From Cyprinodon diabolis (taxonomy: Eukaryota; Chordata; Actinopteri; Cyprinodontiformes; Cyprinodontidae), in the NCBI GenBank assembly GCA_030533445.1, contig CM060083.1, forward strand, positions 29,575,166-29,639,165: a stretch of 64,000 nt of DNA, read 5' to 3'. The translations under genes and the position numbers were made by a program. Every line of letters begins with the position of its first letter. The first letter of the stretch is position 1. Under the pieces are notes generated by a model. It ran no database searches and had not been told where the DNA came from. It saw only the letters and a list, made by a program, of their open reading frames with translations. Positions 10,537 through 20,410 of the stretch are shown piece by piece.

Positions 10537-11888
10537 AAAGCAAAACCTCAAAAGAGTTCAAGCCCCAATAAATTTTGCTAATTGTGGATGCATGGAACCC
10601 AAAACATATCCAAGTTAGAAATGTTTCCACCCTTGTTTAAATGAAATTCTCATTGGAGCAAAACTGTTTTTAGCTGATAAGACAGTTTTCTTGCTTTTTT
10701 AAATCTACTATTGTCATGCATTACATAGGTTTGTGAAAGGAACTTGACTCTTATACGCTCCAGAGTCTCTTTGGGTGAAATACCTCAAGACAGCAGCTCT
10801 GCATTGAAGAAACAACAGCAATTCATGAGATGGTTTCCAAACACCATCTGTGGTGTCATTGTCAGAGGAAGAGAGGGAGAGAAGCTGCAGATTGTTTTTG
10901 ACGAGGCTTTGAGATGAGAAGTTTTAATCGTCTGCTTTATTGCTCAACAAATGCAGACAGTATGAAGGTGATTTTTTATTTCTATTAATGAAGTTAATTA
11001 ACGGGACAGGATTTCCTTCCTTCTTTTTTGTTGTTAATTAGATCCAGGTCTAAGCTGCGGCACTGATACAATAAATACAGGCATAAGCCTGGAATGGGTA
11101 TACATATGTTTGCCTGCCGTTGTACAATGCATGCAAACAACATATCCCTAATTATGAGCTCAGTCATATGGCAAAAACAGTTCTGCAATAATAAACTCGG
11201 TCTCACCTTTCTTACTTCACATATTAGCAACTAGTAGGCAGTCTCTGTTATACAACAGAATAGAAATATGTGTAATCCCTAAAAATGAAAAAGACATTAT
11301 CCCTCGCTGTGCCTCATGTGTCTTTGTCTAAAGCAGCCCTGTTCAACCTGCTGAGTGAGCAAACCTTCTCTCTCTATCTCTTTTCCTTCATCGCACACAC
11401 TCCCGCTGCTGCAAATGGGACAGCGACCAAGGGGTCTGCACTACAAGCAGCAGATTAAAGGATTACCATTAATTAGATGTCAGGGACAGAGAGGGGCTTT
11501 GCCTGTCTTGGCCATGATACAATATCTGTTAATCTGCTGCGCTCCTGGATAAAAAGAAATCAGTCTACTGGCAGGGAAAAAAAGAAGCAAGAAGAAAAGA
11601 CAGATGAGGCAGAGAAAGAAGTGGAAACAAGAATAATGAAATTGAAGCAGTGAGAGGTGGGTTTGGAGATCGGAGGCTGAATGAACGGAGCAGAAAACAG
11701 CAAATTTGCTCTTGGTCCACTCAAGTATGCATTGAGCTTTTTTCTTTTAAGTAGAAAGGCATTCAGGGATGATAAGGCACCATGGGGTGTAAGAGACCAA
11801 AAAGGAGTAGCAATGAGTCAATAAAAGGCTGATTTGAGGAGAAACAAGGGGACAAAGGCTGAGGTGAAAAGGCTGAGGGCTTGATATA

Positions 11889-12060
11889 CAGTGCCTAACA
11901 AAAGTAGTCACACCCTTTGATCTTATTCTTGTTTACTGCATTTTTTACAACTTTTCTCCTGACCTGTCTGCTGTGTTCCTTGATCTTAATGGTGATGTTT
12001 CTTCAGTGATGTTCTCTGAACATCACTGAAGTCTGCATAGTCTTAATTTTCTCCATGTAT
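11889..12060 (-). mobile_element. Tc1-like remnant
   Basis: CAGTGCCTAACAAAAGTAGT directly after TA (11887-11888) looks like a Tc1 terminal repeat of the CAGTGCCTTGCAAAAGT type. It is followed by 'cctgtctgctgtgttccttg', which resembles the antisense of the segment just before many Tc1 transposase genes. The right end is not visible and no frame survives. Confidence 0.5.
12001..12031. repeat. perfect hairpin, 14-bp arms, 3-base loop
   Basis: CTTCAGTGATGTTC, loop TCT, then the exact reverse complement. It lies inside the Tc1-like remnant and is not a known part of Tc1 elements. Confidence 0.85.
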
Positions 12061-14126
12061 CTCTCTTTCTTAAGTATTCTCACTGCCTACTAACATGTAC
12101 AATGGCTAACTGGTCAGAACTAATTGAAACAATGTGTGCTGCACTTCATTTAGACGAATAATCATTTTAGATGTATCTTGCCTCTACCAGTCTAGCTTTT
12201 GCATATCAGTTCTTCCTTTAAAGACTAAAATAGGTGAATTCTACAAGCACTCTATTTTATATAAGATTTAAAGATGCTGATTATATTACCTCAAAATTCC
12301 ATCTCAGATTTGTATTTGTAAGTACATTGGTGTGCAATTTATAAAACTTAGTTGTTATGTATTATTTTGACTTCATAAGCTATTTAGAATCCCAATAAAA
12401 TACGCTGAGGTATATGGCGATAATGTGAAAACGTGATGGGATCGTAATACTTTGAAAGACCAAGGCTATTACTATTTGTATTTCTCCCTGGTGACAACTT
12501 TAATCCTTGTGTTGCTTGACTGTCTGTGTATAATTTGGCTAAAGGTGTAAAAAGACTGCACAGCTTCTTTTAACAGATACAAGGTGCCCTTGTACACATA
12601 TGCTCCCCTAAATGAAGGCTTGCTTAGATGGACAGAGAATAAGTCATGTGATTGACAGGTCAACATCCCGAATTTGATAAGGAACTAGCCCATAATGGAA
12701 GTCCTGACCCTTACCTTTGGTGCCATTAACCCAAAGCTGACTGCTCTAGTTGACTTCATCTGTCTTCGAAAATGAGTCTGATGCTGTGCCTGAAGCCGGG
12801 TGAGGGCAGGCTATCTAAGGTGCTGTTAAACACCCGCCTTCTGCGGAGCTGATAACGCACGCCCTCTGGCCATCGTAGCGAGAAGCAGTGTTTGGACAGA
12901 TCCTCCACATTTTGATTACAAATGGTTTATCAGTGTTGCATAGTGTCAGTACTGCTTGTAGGAACCTGGAATCTAAAAATCAGATTAGATCCTAAAAGAT
13001 ACAGCCATGTTTTCTATATTTATTTATTTTTTATTTTGCTGAGATGTTGAAATGCCTTAAGGGCAAAAGCAGGACATTTTTTGCTCCAGTGAGTAGCAGA
13101 TAGTGTAAATTTAAATTGTAATAGGGGTAATAGATGGAAAAGATCTTGGACATCATTTACTTATAGCCAGACATAAGGGCATTCCCTCTATTTGAGCAGA
13201 GGGACGAGTGGTGGCCCCGTGAGCCCCACTCGCCTGAGACTCTAATTACTTCTGGGACCTGGAGAATTCAAAGGATTTTAGACATGGGGGAAAATACATT
13301 TCTAATTTACTGCACCACTTGATGTTTGTCTTCTGTTTTGATGTGATTTGTGCTTTTTAAGGCAAACTGTGTGGTGGGGACATTCCAGTAGATAAGGACT
13401 TTGTCATGATGGGTATCAGAGCTAGCCCAAAATGCAGAACACACACCGAGGAGACAGGGAAAAAGTTCAAAGGTTTATTTAAAGTTCTGAACACCAGAGA
13501 ATAAAACAAGTTCTGAAACTGGTTTGGACTGGTTCACAGAAGTCTTGACTGGGACTGGAGACTGTTGGTTAGCAGAGTTCATGGGAAGCTAAGCGTCTAG
13601 CTTCAGGCTTAGCATGGCAGACCTTGATCTGAGCTTCCAGCTCACTGCAGAGAAACAACAGGGAATATCCACATAGGATTGCTCAGGCCGAGCTTCCAGC
13701 TCATTGCAGAGAACAACAGGGAATATCCACAAAGGATTCTTCAGGGTGAGCTTCCAGCTCATTGCAGAGAACAACAGGGAATATCCACATAGGATTCTAC
13801 AGGGTGATTCCACATAGGAACCTTCAGGTTGGCTCACCAGGGCAGATTAGCAGGTTAAGCTCTCCTAGAGCTTCAGGCTTGAGACTGGTTTCCTGTGATG
13901 CAGCTCTCCCAGAGCTTCAGACCAGAGACAGGGTTCCAGTGAGGCAGCTCTTCCTGAGCTTCAGACCAGAGACAGGTTTCCAGTGAGGCAGCTCTTCCTG
14001 AGCTTCAGACCAGAGACAGGTTTCCTGTGAGACACAGACAAAGGAGGGATTAGAATCTGATCTCACACTAGAGACAACCAAGATTCAATCTGTAACAGAG
14101 ACTCTGGAAGCTAACCAACTAAGATC

Positions 14127-14137
14127 AACACTGCGGC
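14127..14137 (-). promoter_or_regulatory. predicted RNA start / self-primer in element A 3' LTR
   Basis: GCCGCAGTGTT on the minus strand begins 29 bases downstream of the TATA box and is the exact complement of the element's primer-binding site at 17013-17023. In Tf1/sushi elements the first ~11 RNA bases fold back as the primer, so this marks the U3/R boundary. The same motif is at 17706-17716 in the 5' LTR. Confidence 0.7.
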
Positions 14138-14236
14138 GTGGAAGCAAGGTCTGGCAGGAGCTTATAAAGTGGAGGTCTCCTGATGAGTACATGGAAATCA
14201 GGTGTGCTGGAAGGTTCCAGCTCCAGAAGACCCACG

Positions 14237-14250
14237 GCGCACTCTGCTGG
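14237..14250 (-). promoter_or_regulatory. CTCF-like motif, one mismatch
   Basis: CCAGCAGAGTGCGC on the minus strand, one base from the CTCF core. The same motif is at 17816-17829 in the other LTR and at the matching place in solo LTRs at 18506 and 51094. Confidence 0.35.
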
Positions 14251-14291
14251 AGGCAGAGGGTAATCTCCAGATCCCAACAGTAACTCCAGCC

Positions 14292-15851
14292 CTAAGGAAA
14301 AATAACAAAGAGCAGAAGAGGATCCTCGGCGCCCTCTGGTGGGCAAGCCTGAGGATCCCAACAGAGCCCCCCCCTCAAGGGCGGATTCCAGACGCCCCCT
14401 GAAAAAGTAAAAAAAAAATAAACAACAACAACCCACCCAGGGTGGACGGAGGGGGCATTAAGGCAAGGAGGGCAAAAACAAAAGCAGAGTCCAGAACAGA
14501 AAACGATCCACTTACGGTGGATGAAAAAAACAGAAAACCCCGAAAATTTCTTGGGCAACGTCTCAAGTGGACGGTCGTGGGACCGGCAGCGGGACTGAGT
14601 CTCAGGTGGCCTGCCGTGGGGCCGACAGCGGGGCCGGAGGCGAAGCAAATGCTCAGGAGGTCGAACGTTGGGACGGAGGCGAGACCGATTCTCAGGGGGC
14701 CTACCGCTGGGCCGGAGGCGAGACAGATGCTCAGGAGGCTGACCGCAGGGCTGGAGACGAAGCAGCGTCTTAGGGGGACCACCGCCGGGCCGGAGGCATG
14801 GCAGAGGTTCTGGAGGCCGGCCGAGGATCCGGCAACGGAGCAGAGTCTTAGGTGGCCGGCTGCGGGGTCGGAGGCGAAGCTGACGCTCAGGGGGTCTGCC
14901 ACGGGGTCGGCGGCGAAGTTGACGCTCCGGGGGTCTGCCGCAGGGTCGGCGGCGAAGCTGACGCTCCGGGGGTCTGCTGCGGGGCCGGAGGCGAAACCGA
15001 CGCTTTGGGGGCCGGCCGCGAAGCAGCTTCTCAGGAGGATGACGCCCAACCTTCAGTAGGTATCCCCACGGGGTACCCCGTCCCCTCTTCGGCGGCTCAG
15101 GAACAGGCTCTGTGGCGACCGCTGACTGTGGCTCTGGAGCAGGCTCTGAGGAGCCCGCCGATTGCGGCTCCGGGTCTGGAACAGGGGAGCCCGCCGATTG
15201 CGGCTCCGGGTCTGGAACAGGGGAGCCCGCCGATTGCGGCTCCCGGTCAGGAACAGGGGAGCCTGCCGATTGCGGCTCCCGGTAAGGAACAGGGGCGACC
15301 ACCAACTGTGGCTCCAACTCAGGAACATGAGAAACCACCGACAGTGGTTCCACCTCAGGAACAGGAGGGACCATCGACTGTGGTTCCACCTCAGGAACTG
15401 GAGAGACCACCGACTGTGGTTCCACCTCAGGAACTAGAGAAACCACCGACTGTGGCTCCACCTCAGGAACTGGAGAAACCACCGACTGTGGCTCCACCTC
15501 AGGAACTGGAGAAACCACCGATGGATGCATATGTTCAGTCTCTGAGGTGGCTTGAAGCGTCTGTAGAGGGCTCTTGGCGGTTTGTAGCCCCTGCTGAGAG
15601 GCTCTTGGAGGCATATTTTCACCAACTCCAAATTCTGAAGCCCTCATAAGTTTAAGCTCAGGGGTCTCTGGACGGCACAGGGCAGGCTCAGGGGTCTCTG
15701 GACGGCACAGAGCAGACTCAGGGGTCTCTAGACGGCACAGAGCTGACCCAGGGGTCTCTAGACGGCACAGAGCTGACTTAAGGCGACGCCGTTTCTTACG
15801 CCGGGGAGTCTTAGAAGCTGGGCAAACAGGTTCACAGACTGATTCTGGCAA
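14292..15851 (-). CDS. element A repeat-built open frame (519 codons), function unknown
   Basis: I do not recognise a protein family. After a basic stretch (TPRRKKRRRLK, residues 16-25) the frame is made of tandem arrays: about four copies of a decapeptide like ALCRLETPES (26-65), about twelve copies of a dodecapeptide like SVVSPVPEVEPQ (111-254), and about eleven copies of an arginine/proline 14-mer containing RPPERQLR (273-432). The end runs through the polypurine tract into the LTR, so the C-terminus is unlikely to be real. Opposite-strand frames are also open over the repeats, so it could be a stop-free minisatellite rather than a gene. Confidence 0.3.
   Translation of the reverse strand: MPESVCEPVCPASKTPRRKKRRRLKSALCRLETPGSALCRLETPESALCRPETPEPALCRPETPELKLMRASEFGVGENMPPRASQQGLQTAKSPLQTLQATSETEHMHPSVVSPVPEVEPQSVVSPVPEVEPQSVVSLVPEVEPQSVVSPVPEVEPQSMVPPVPEVEPLSVVSHVPELEPQLVVAPVPYREPQSAGSPVPDREPQSAGSPVPDPEPQSAGSPVPDPEPQSAGSSEPAPEPQSAVATEPVPEPPKRGRGTPWGYLLKVGRHPPEKLLRGRPPKRRFRLRPRSRPPERQLRRRPCGRPPERQLRRRPRGRPPERQLRLRPRSRPPKTLLRCRILGRPPEPLPCLRPGGGPPKTLLRLQPCGQPPEHLSRLRPSGRPPENRSRLRPNVRPPEHLLRLRPRCRPHGRPPETQSRCRSHDRPLETLPKKFSGFSVFFIHRKWIVFCSGLCFCFCPPCLNAPSVHPGWVVVVYFFFTFSGGVWNPPLRGGLCWDPQACPPEGAEDPLLLFVIFP
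14329..14342 (-). promoter_or_regulatory. CTCF-like motif, full match (3' LTR of A)
   Basis: CCACCAGAGGGCGC on the minus strand fits the vertebrate CTCF core CCASYAGRKGGCRS at every position. It lies about 20 bp inside the U3 end. Binding is inferred. Confidence 0.55.
14367..14376 (-). other. element A polypurine tract
   Basis: GAGGGGGGGG on the minus strand, three bases before the 3' LTR. The preceding 'ctggaatccgcccttgag' is identical in element B. Confidence 0.8.
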
Positions 15852-17024
15852 CGAGTTATCTGGTGTAAAGAGGGTTCAGGTTCTAGGCTAGCTGGATTGC
15901 TAACAGGCTTAGAAGTGGAACTAACTGGTTTGCTAATGGATTCGGACGCTAGATCTGGCTGGCTGAGAGAGAAATGAGGTGACCTGAAAGGGAAGAGATC
16001 ATCTCTGTCCCCATAATAAAAATCCCAGAGGTCTAACTCTTGAATGTGGGGAGCATTAACTGGCAAGGGTTCTGAGGCCGGAGACGCAGAAAAACTAATT
16101 GTCTCCGAAACAGGAAGCACGGTATTACTTCCGGGTTCTGACGCTGGGGAATCTGAACAGCTAACGGGCTGAAAAACTAGAGTTCCTGAAATGATTTCTG
16201 GTTCTGAAGCTAGGGGAACTGAAACACAACCGGGTTCGGAAACTAAAGGAACAGATGTGTCAGCTGAATCTAGAAGATTAACGGATTCTGAGGCTACAGG
16301 AAACGGTATGCTAACGGACTCTGAGGCTAAGGAAACTGGATGGCTAACGAGTACAGGAGCTGGAGAAAACGGAGAGCAGGTAAATTCAGAGGCTAGAAAA
16401 ACAGATTTACTACTATGTTCTGATCCTGGATCTGACTGGCGTGGAGGTCTAGCTATTTGGGGTTTGATTAATGAACCAAACTTGAGTTTATTGACTGAGG
16501 GTGCTAACTGTTGATCTGAAAGGTGGCTGATGAGACGGATGGAACTGACCTGGCGAGTAGATGGACTGATTACTGCTGCTGGCTGGACTACAGGGAGGAT
16601 GGAGGCATCGGACTGACCCACTGGAGATGGAGTGGAGGAGTCAGGCAGAACCGCCAGAGAAGGAGTGGCTTTCTTGCCCCGGCGGAGGTTCCTATGCCTG
16701 GACGAGGCAGAAGGCAGAGGCGAACCAGCAGCAGCAGCAGATGAAGGTTTGGATTTGGAGGTAGGTGGAGATTGTTTGAATGATAATTTAGAAAAAGCGT
16801 CCTCAATATTCCAATGAATGAGATCTAGGTATCTGGCTAGTTGAAGGTTATTGTAGGTCTGGATATTTCTTGAGCTCGGAGATAATGATGTCAGCTGATG
16901 ATATCCGTTCACGGGGTGGAGTAATGGTGGAAAGGTCATCTATGGACTGTTTGAAGAAAAGGAGAACTCGATTGAAGGAGTCTGAGGATGTTTCCGCAGG
17001 GCTAGCTTGTTGGCCGCAGTGTTC
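15758..17024 (-). pseudogene. element A 5' coding relic (possible gag-like region), frameshifted
   Basis: Just inside the 5' LTR a minus-strand frame reads ASPAETSSDSFNRVLLFFKQ to about 16848. A second frame (16939-15758) continues with YLDLIHWNIEDAFSKLS and then a long low-complexity region rich in Ser, Pro, Val and Glu, with repeated ASE(S/P) units. The two overlap, as if one frameshift separates them. A gag N-terminus is expected at this place in Gypsy elements, but I see no zinc knuckle or capsid motif. A leader ATG just after the primer site is absent; the triplet string there includes CTAG. Confidence 0.35.
17013..17023 (-). other. element A primer-binding site (self-priming type)
   Basis: AACACTGCGGC on the minus strand, one base after the 5' LTR. 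It does not begin TGG, as tRNA-primed sites do. It is complementary over exactly 11 bases to the predicted RNA start within the LTR (17706-17716). Confidence 0.75.
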
Positions 17025-17942
17025 TGTCATGATGGGTATCAGAGCCAACCCAAAATGCAGAACACACACGGAAGAGACAGGGAAAAAGTTCAAAGGTTTA
17101 TTTAAAGTTCTGAACACCAGAGAATAAAACAAGTTCTGAAACTGGTTTGGACTGGTTCACAGAAGTCTTGACTGGGACTGGAGACTGTTGGTTAGCAGAG
17201 TTCATGGGAAGCTAAGCGTCTAGCTTCAGGCTTAGCATGGCAGACCTTGATCTGAGCTTCCAGCTCACTGCAGAGAAACAACAGGGAATATCCACATAGG
17301 ATTGCTCAGGCCGAGCTTCCAGCTCATTGCAGAGAACAACAGGGAATATCCACAAAGGATTCTTCAGGGTGAGCTTCCAGCTCATTGCAGAGAACAACAG
17401 GGAATATCCACATAGGATTCTACAGGGTGATTCCACATAGGAACCTTCAGGTTGGCTCACCAGGGCAGATTAGCAGGTTAAGCTCTCCTAGAGCTTCAGG
17501 CTTGAGACTGGTTTCCTGTGATGCAGCTCTCCCAGAGCTTCAGACCAGAGACAGGTTTCCAGTGAGGCAGCTCTTCCTGAGCTTCAGACCAGAGACAGGT
17601 TTCCTGTGAGACACAGACAAAGGTGGGATTAGAATCTGATCTCACACTAGAGACAACCAAGATTCAATCTGTAACAGAGACTCTGGAAGCTAACCAACTA
17701 AGATCAACACTGCGGCGTGGAAGCAAGGTCTGGCAGGAGCTTATAAAGTGGAGGTCTCCTGATGAGCACATGGAAATCAGGTGTGCTGGAAGGTTCAGGC
17801 TCCAGAAGACCCACGGCGCACTCTGCTGGAGGCAGAGGGTAATCTCCAGATCCCAAAAGTAACTCCAGCCCTAAGGAAAAATAACAAAGAGCAGAAGAGG
17901 ATCCTCGGCGCCCTCTGGTGGGCAAGCCTGAGGATCCCAACT
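17025..17942 (-). repeat. element A 5' LTR
   Basis: 918 bp, about 99% identical by eye to the 3' LTR apart from one missing 44-bp unit. The minus-strand start reads AGTTGGGATC instead of TGTTGGGATC because of a terminal substitution. Confidence 0.93.
17908..17921 (-). promoter_or_regulatory. CTCF-like motif, full match (5' LTR of A)
   Basis: CCACCAGAGGGCGC on the minus strand, identical to the copy at 14329-14342. Confidence 0.55.
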
Positions 17943-18475
17943 GACTTAAAAATAGCAATTGCGTAGTTTTTTTTTTTTTTTTTTAGCTTTCCTGTGTTAT
18001 TGTCACAATCTTCAGGTGATTTGATTTTGATTTTTTTTGTTTTTTTCCTATTTATTAAATTAGGTATTAGCATTGTTGAAGATCAGATGGAAACGACAAA
18101 CCGATAGAGGCTGATAGGTGAGACACATTGTGTCTTCCTCTGAAGAAGTCTTATTTTTGCTGGCAAAAATATACTGCTTTAAAAACCAGTTAAATGCAGT
18201 GTTTTTCATCGCAAACCCGCCTGCTGAAGGAGAAGAGATAAAAACATGATTGATTGATGCTTGATGCTTTTTAGTTTGTCTACAGAACAGTTCTAGCCCA
18301 CTGTGTTGCAGAGGTGTTGCAGCGAAGCACCGAACTGCGGCGCTATTTTGAAGCTGTTCTGCAGCCTGACTGAGCCACTGCTATGAAGCTATTAGCCACC
18401 ACTCTAAGGAGACATCATATAGCAGCTGTGAGTGATCAAATTAAACTCTACAGATCTTCCTCTGTTGTTTATATT

Positions 18476-19079
18476 TGTTGGGATCTGGAGATTTACCACC
18501 TTTCTCCAGCAGAGTGCGCTGTGGGTCTCCTGGGCTGGAGCCCTCCAGCACACCTGATGCTCATCAGCCCATCAGGAGACCTTCCTACATAAGCAGCAGC
18601 CAGACCTTCCTTCAACGCCGCAGTGTTGACCAAGTTTGGAACCTTTCTAAGTCTAAGCTCTGGATGAGCTTAGCCTGCAATCTGCCTGCCTGCCCAAGAA
18701 GCCAAACCTGAAGATTTCTATCTGGACTCCTCCTGCAACTCTCAAGGAAGAGCTGGAAATCCAAACCAAGGTCTGCCACTCTCTAAGACAGAAGCTAGAC
18801 GCTGCTGCTGCTGAGCACTCTGCTGAACCAACAGTCTCTGGACCCAACTGGTTCCCTCCCTCACAAGAAATCAGTTTGGACCACTTCAAGGTATTTTCTG
18901 GAAATATTAACTCGACTAATCATACTGTCCGTCTCTGCAGACATCAGTGATTCCAGTCCCGGACCTGAACCAGTTAATGTTTCCTCTGTGCAAAACCATT
19001 TAATAAACTCTGTTAAACTTTTACTCTGTTCCCGTTTGTGTTCTGCATGTGGGTTAAGTCTCTTAAACCAATCATGACA
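18476..19079 (+). mobile_element. solo LTR, same superfamily as element A
   Basis: 604 bp, begins TGTTGGGATCTGG and ends CATGACA, with a perfect 5-bp duplication ATATT (18471-18475, 19080-19084). It shares with A the predicted RNA start GCCGCAGTGTT (18617-18627), a TATA-like TACATAAG about 31 bases upstream, and an AATAAA before the 3' end. There is no interior, so it probably arose by LTR-LTR recombination. Confidence 0.92.
18506..18519 (+). promoter_or_regulatory. CTCF-like motif, one mismatch (solo LTR)
   Basis: CCAGCAGAGTGCGC at the same U3 position as in element A. Confidence 0.35.
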
Positions 19080-19084
19080 ATATT

Positions 19085-19921
19085 GGAATAATTCAATTCT
19101 CTCTGAGGTCTGCCTTTTGAATGAACAGACTGGGTTCCGAGCCTTACTGAAGCAAACTGAACTGGACATTGTCCCCTCTTCTCCACTAAGGTATTAAACA
19201 GTAACTCACCCCACTCCCCCTTTTTTTCTGACGTGTAATAAAGCACAGTACTTGGACAAGGTAAGAATAGATATTTTTGCATGTGTTGTGTTTCATCTCA
19301 AAAAAGCCTTTTATTTCAACTGCTGGTGGTTTTTGAAGAAAGAGTTCTCAGCTGAATGCTAACTCTGACTGAGCCTGATTGAACGATTGGTGCTTTTTGT
19401 TTCTGTTTATTTTCCCTTTGTCTGAAGATTCCAATGCCAACATTGCAAGCTACTTCAACTTCGGCCATGCGTATACATGGTAGTGGCCGTCTTAGGACAA
19501 CATTTACGACTCTTTGTATTGACCTGACCCTACCTTGTAACCTGTTTTCCCATTTTCATCTAAGGTTACCCATTTTGGTTAAAGTGCTTCTAAATTTTAA
19601 TGCATTTCCGAGTCATTCGTCAAAACCGGATGATGATGTTTTAATGCATTTAAGATCTCTGCATGAGCTGTTATATACGTTTATCTGCTGCTACTTTAAA
19701 GTACACCTTAAATGTATTAACCACCAAGCCTTGACTTGAACATTCCTTAGAAACTCTTTGAATTAACCCTTTCCCACTGTTATTACTGTAGCTTTTCATT
19801 CACTTTGTGCTCATTTTCAGTAGTGTGTAGTGTTTTGCATTGTTATTAGCTACAATAATAATGAAATAGGGATTATTAGCCAATAAATGTTCCGTGGTAT
19901 TCATAATCGACTGTAAACGGT
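19085..19921. other. unassigned intergenic DNA
   Basis: No gene or recognisable repeat is seen. A plus-strand open stretch (19434-19739) has no recognisable domain. Confidence 0.45.
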
Positions 19922-19925
19922 TTAA

Positions 19926-20406
19926 AAGCTAGTGTGTAATAATTACAGGGATATACAGTCAGAAATGTAATATATTATACATAACTATGTTATTTATCAT
20001 CATCTACGAGCTCAGCCTCTTAACCTTAATATTTGCGTTGCCTTAGAATTCGTTATTTATAATTACATAGGAGCGGGTCTCGCAGCCATGGAGGCAGAGA
20101 TCTTTGCGCTACGGCAACGCAGAGCCAACAAACTAGCGATCGCGAGATCGCCCATTACGCTCGAAAGTAACTACGGCAAGTTGAGAGAGATGAACTGAGA
20201 CGGTACTGAACAACAGATGGCAGTATTAAAATTATCTATGTAAACAAACCTCATCACTTGAGAAGTTAGTTGATGTCGTGGAAGACATTTTGTCCCGTAA
20301 CGCTCGCCGTACTGTTGGGGGGAAGAAGCGGTGGGGGGGAGATGTTCATGTTGCTGCGGTCTGCAGTCTGGACGTTAGATGTCGCTGAAAATTACACACT
20401 GTAGCT
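19926..20406. mobile_element. MITE with TTAA target duplication
   Basis: TTAA lies on both sides (19922-19925, 20407-20410). The ends are related inverted repeats: AAGCTAGTGTGTAAT on the left and ATTACACACTGTAGCTT on the right. TTAA targets are used by piggyBac and Kolobok elements, and I cannot choose between them. The interior has a GC-richer part including 'gcgatcgcgagatcgc'. No coding frame. Confidence 0.6.
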
Positions 20407-20410
20407 TTAA

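Larger units (their letters stand above)
10537..13396. other. unassigned intergenic DNA with a Tc1 scrap
   Basis: No gene is seen. Apart from the Tc1-like scrap near 11889-12060 and its hairpin, the stretch is AT-rich and unrecognised. Confidence 0.45.
13402..14363 (-). repeat. element A 3' LTR
   Basis: 962 bp, TG...CA on both strands. Read on the minus strand, it has a TATA box (TATAA from 14166), a predicted start at 14137 and an AATAAA within the rc of 'ggtttatttaaag'. It carries three units of a 44-bp tandem repeat ('ccagtgaggcagctcttcct...') where the other LTR has two, which accounts exactly for the 44-bp length difference. Confidence 0.93.
13402..17942 (-). mobile_element. element A: young non-autonomous Gypsy-type LTR retrotransposon
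   Basis: Two direct LTRs (962 and 918 bp) enclose a 2.66-kb interior, with a perfect 5-bp target duplication GACTT (13397-13401, 17943-17947). A polypurine tract next to the left LTR and a primer site next to the right LTR set the direction as minus. I see no reverse transcriptase, RNase H, protease or integrase, so it must be mobilised by another element. The interior is mainly tandem coding-like repeats. The LTRs differ at about ten positions by eye plus one 44-bp repeat unit, indicating recent insertion. The outermost base is mutated (AC-A expected, T found at 17942). Confidence 0.93.

Noticed and set aside
15130..15540. Regular 36-bp repeats resembling a CRISPR array
   Set aside because: The units are head-to-tail without spacers, diverge gradually, and lie inside an LTR retrotransposon of a vertebrate genome.
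14442..15649. Plus-strand frames of 205 and 265 codons across element A
   Set aside because: They run against the direction set by the primer site and polypurine tract and are open only because the repeat units lack stops in several frames.
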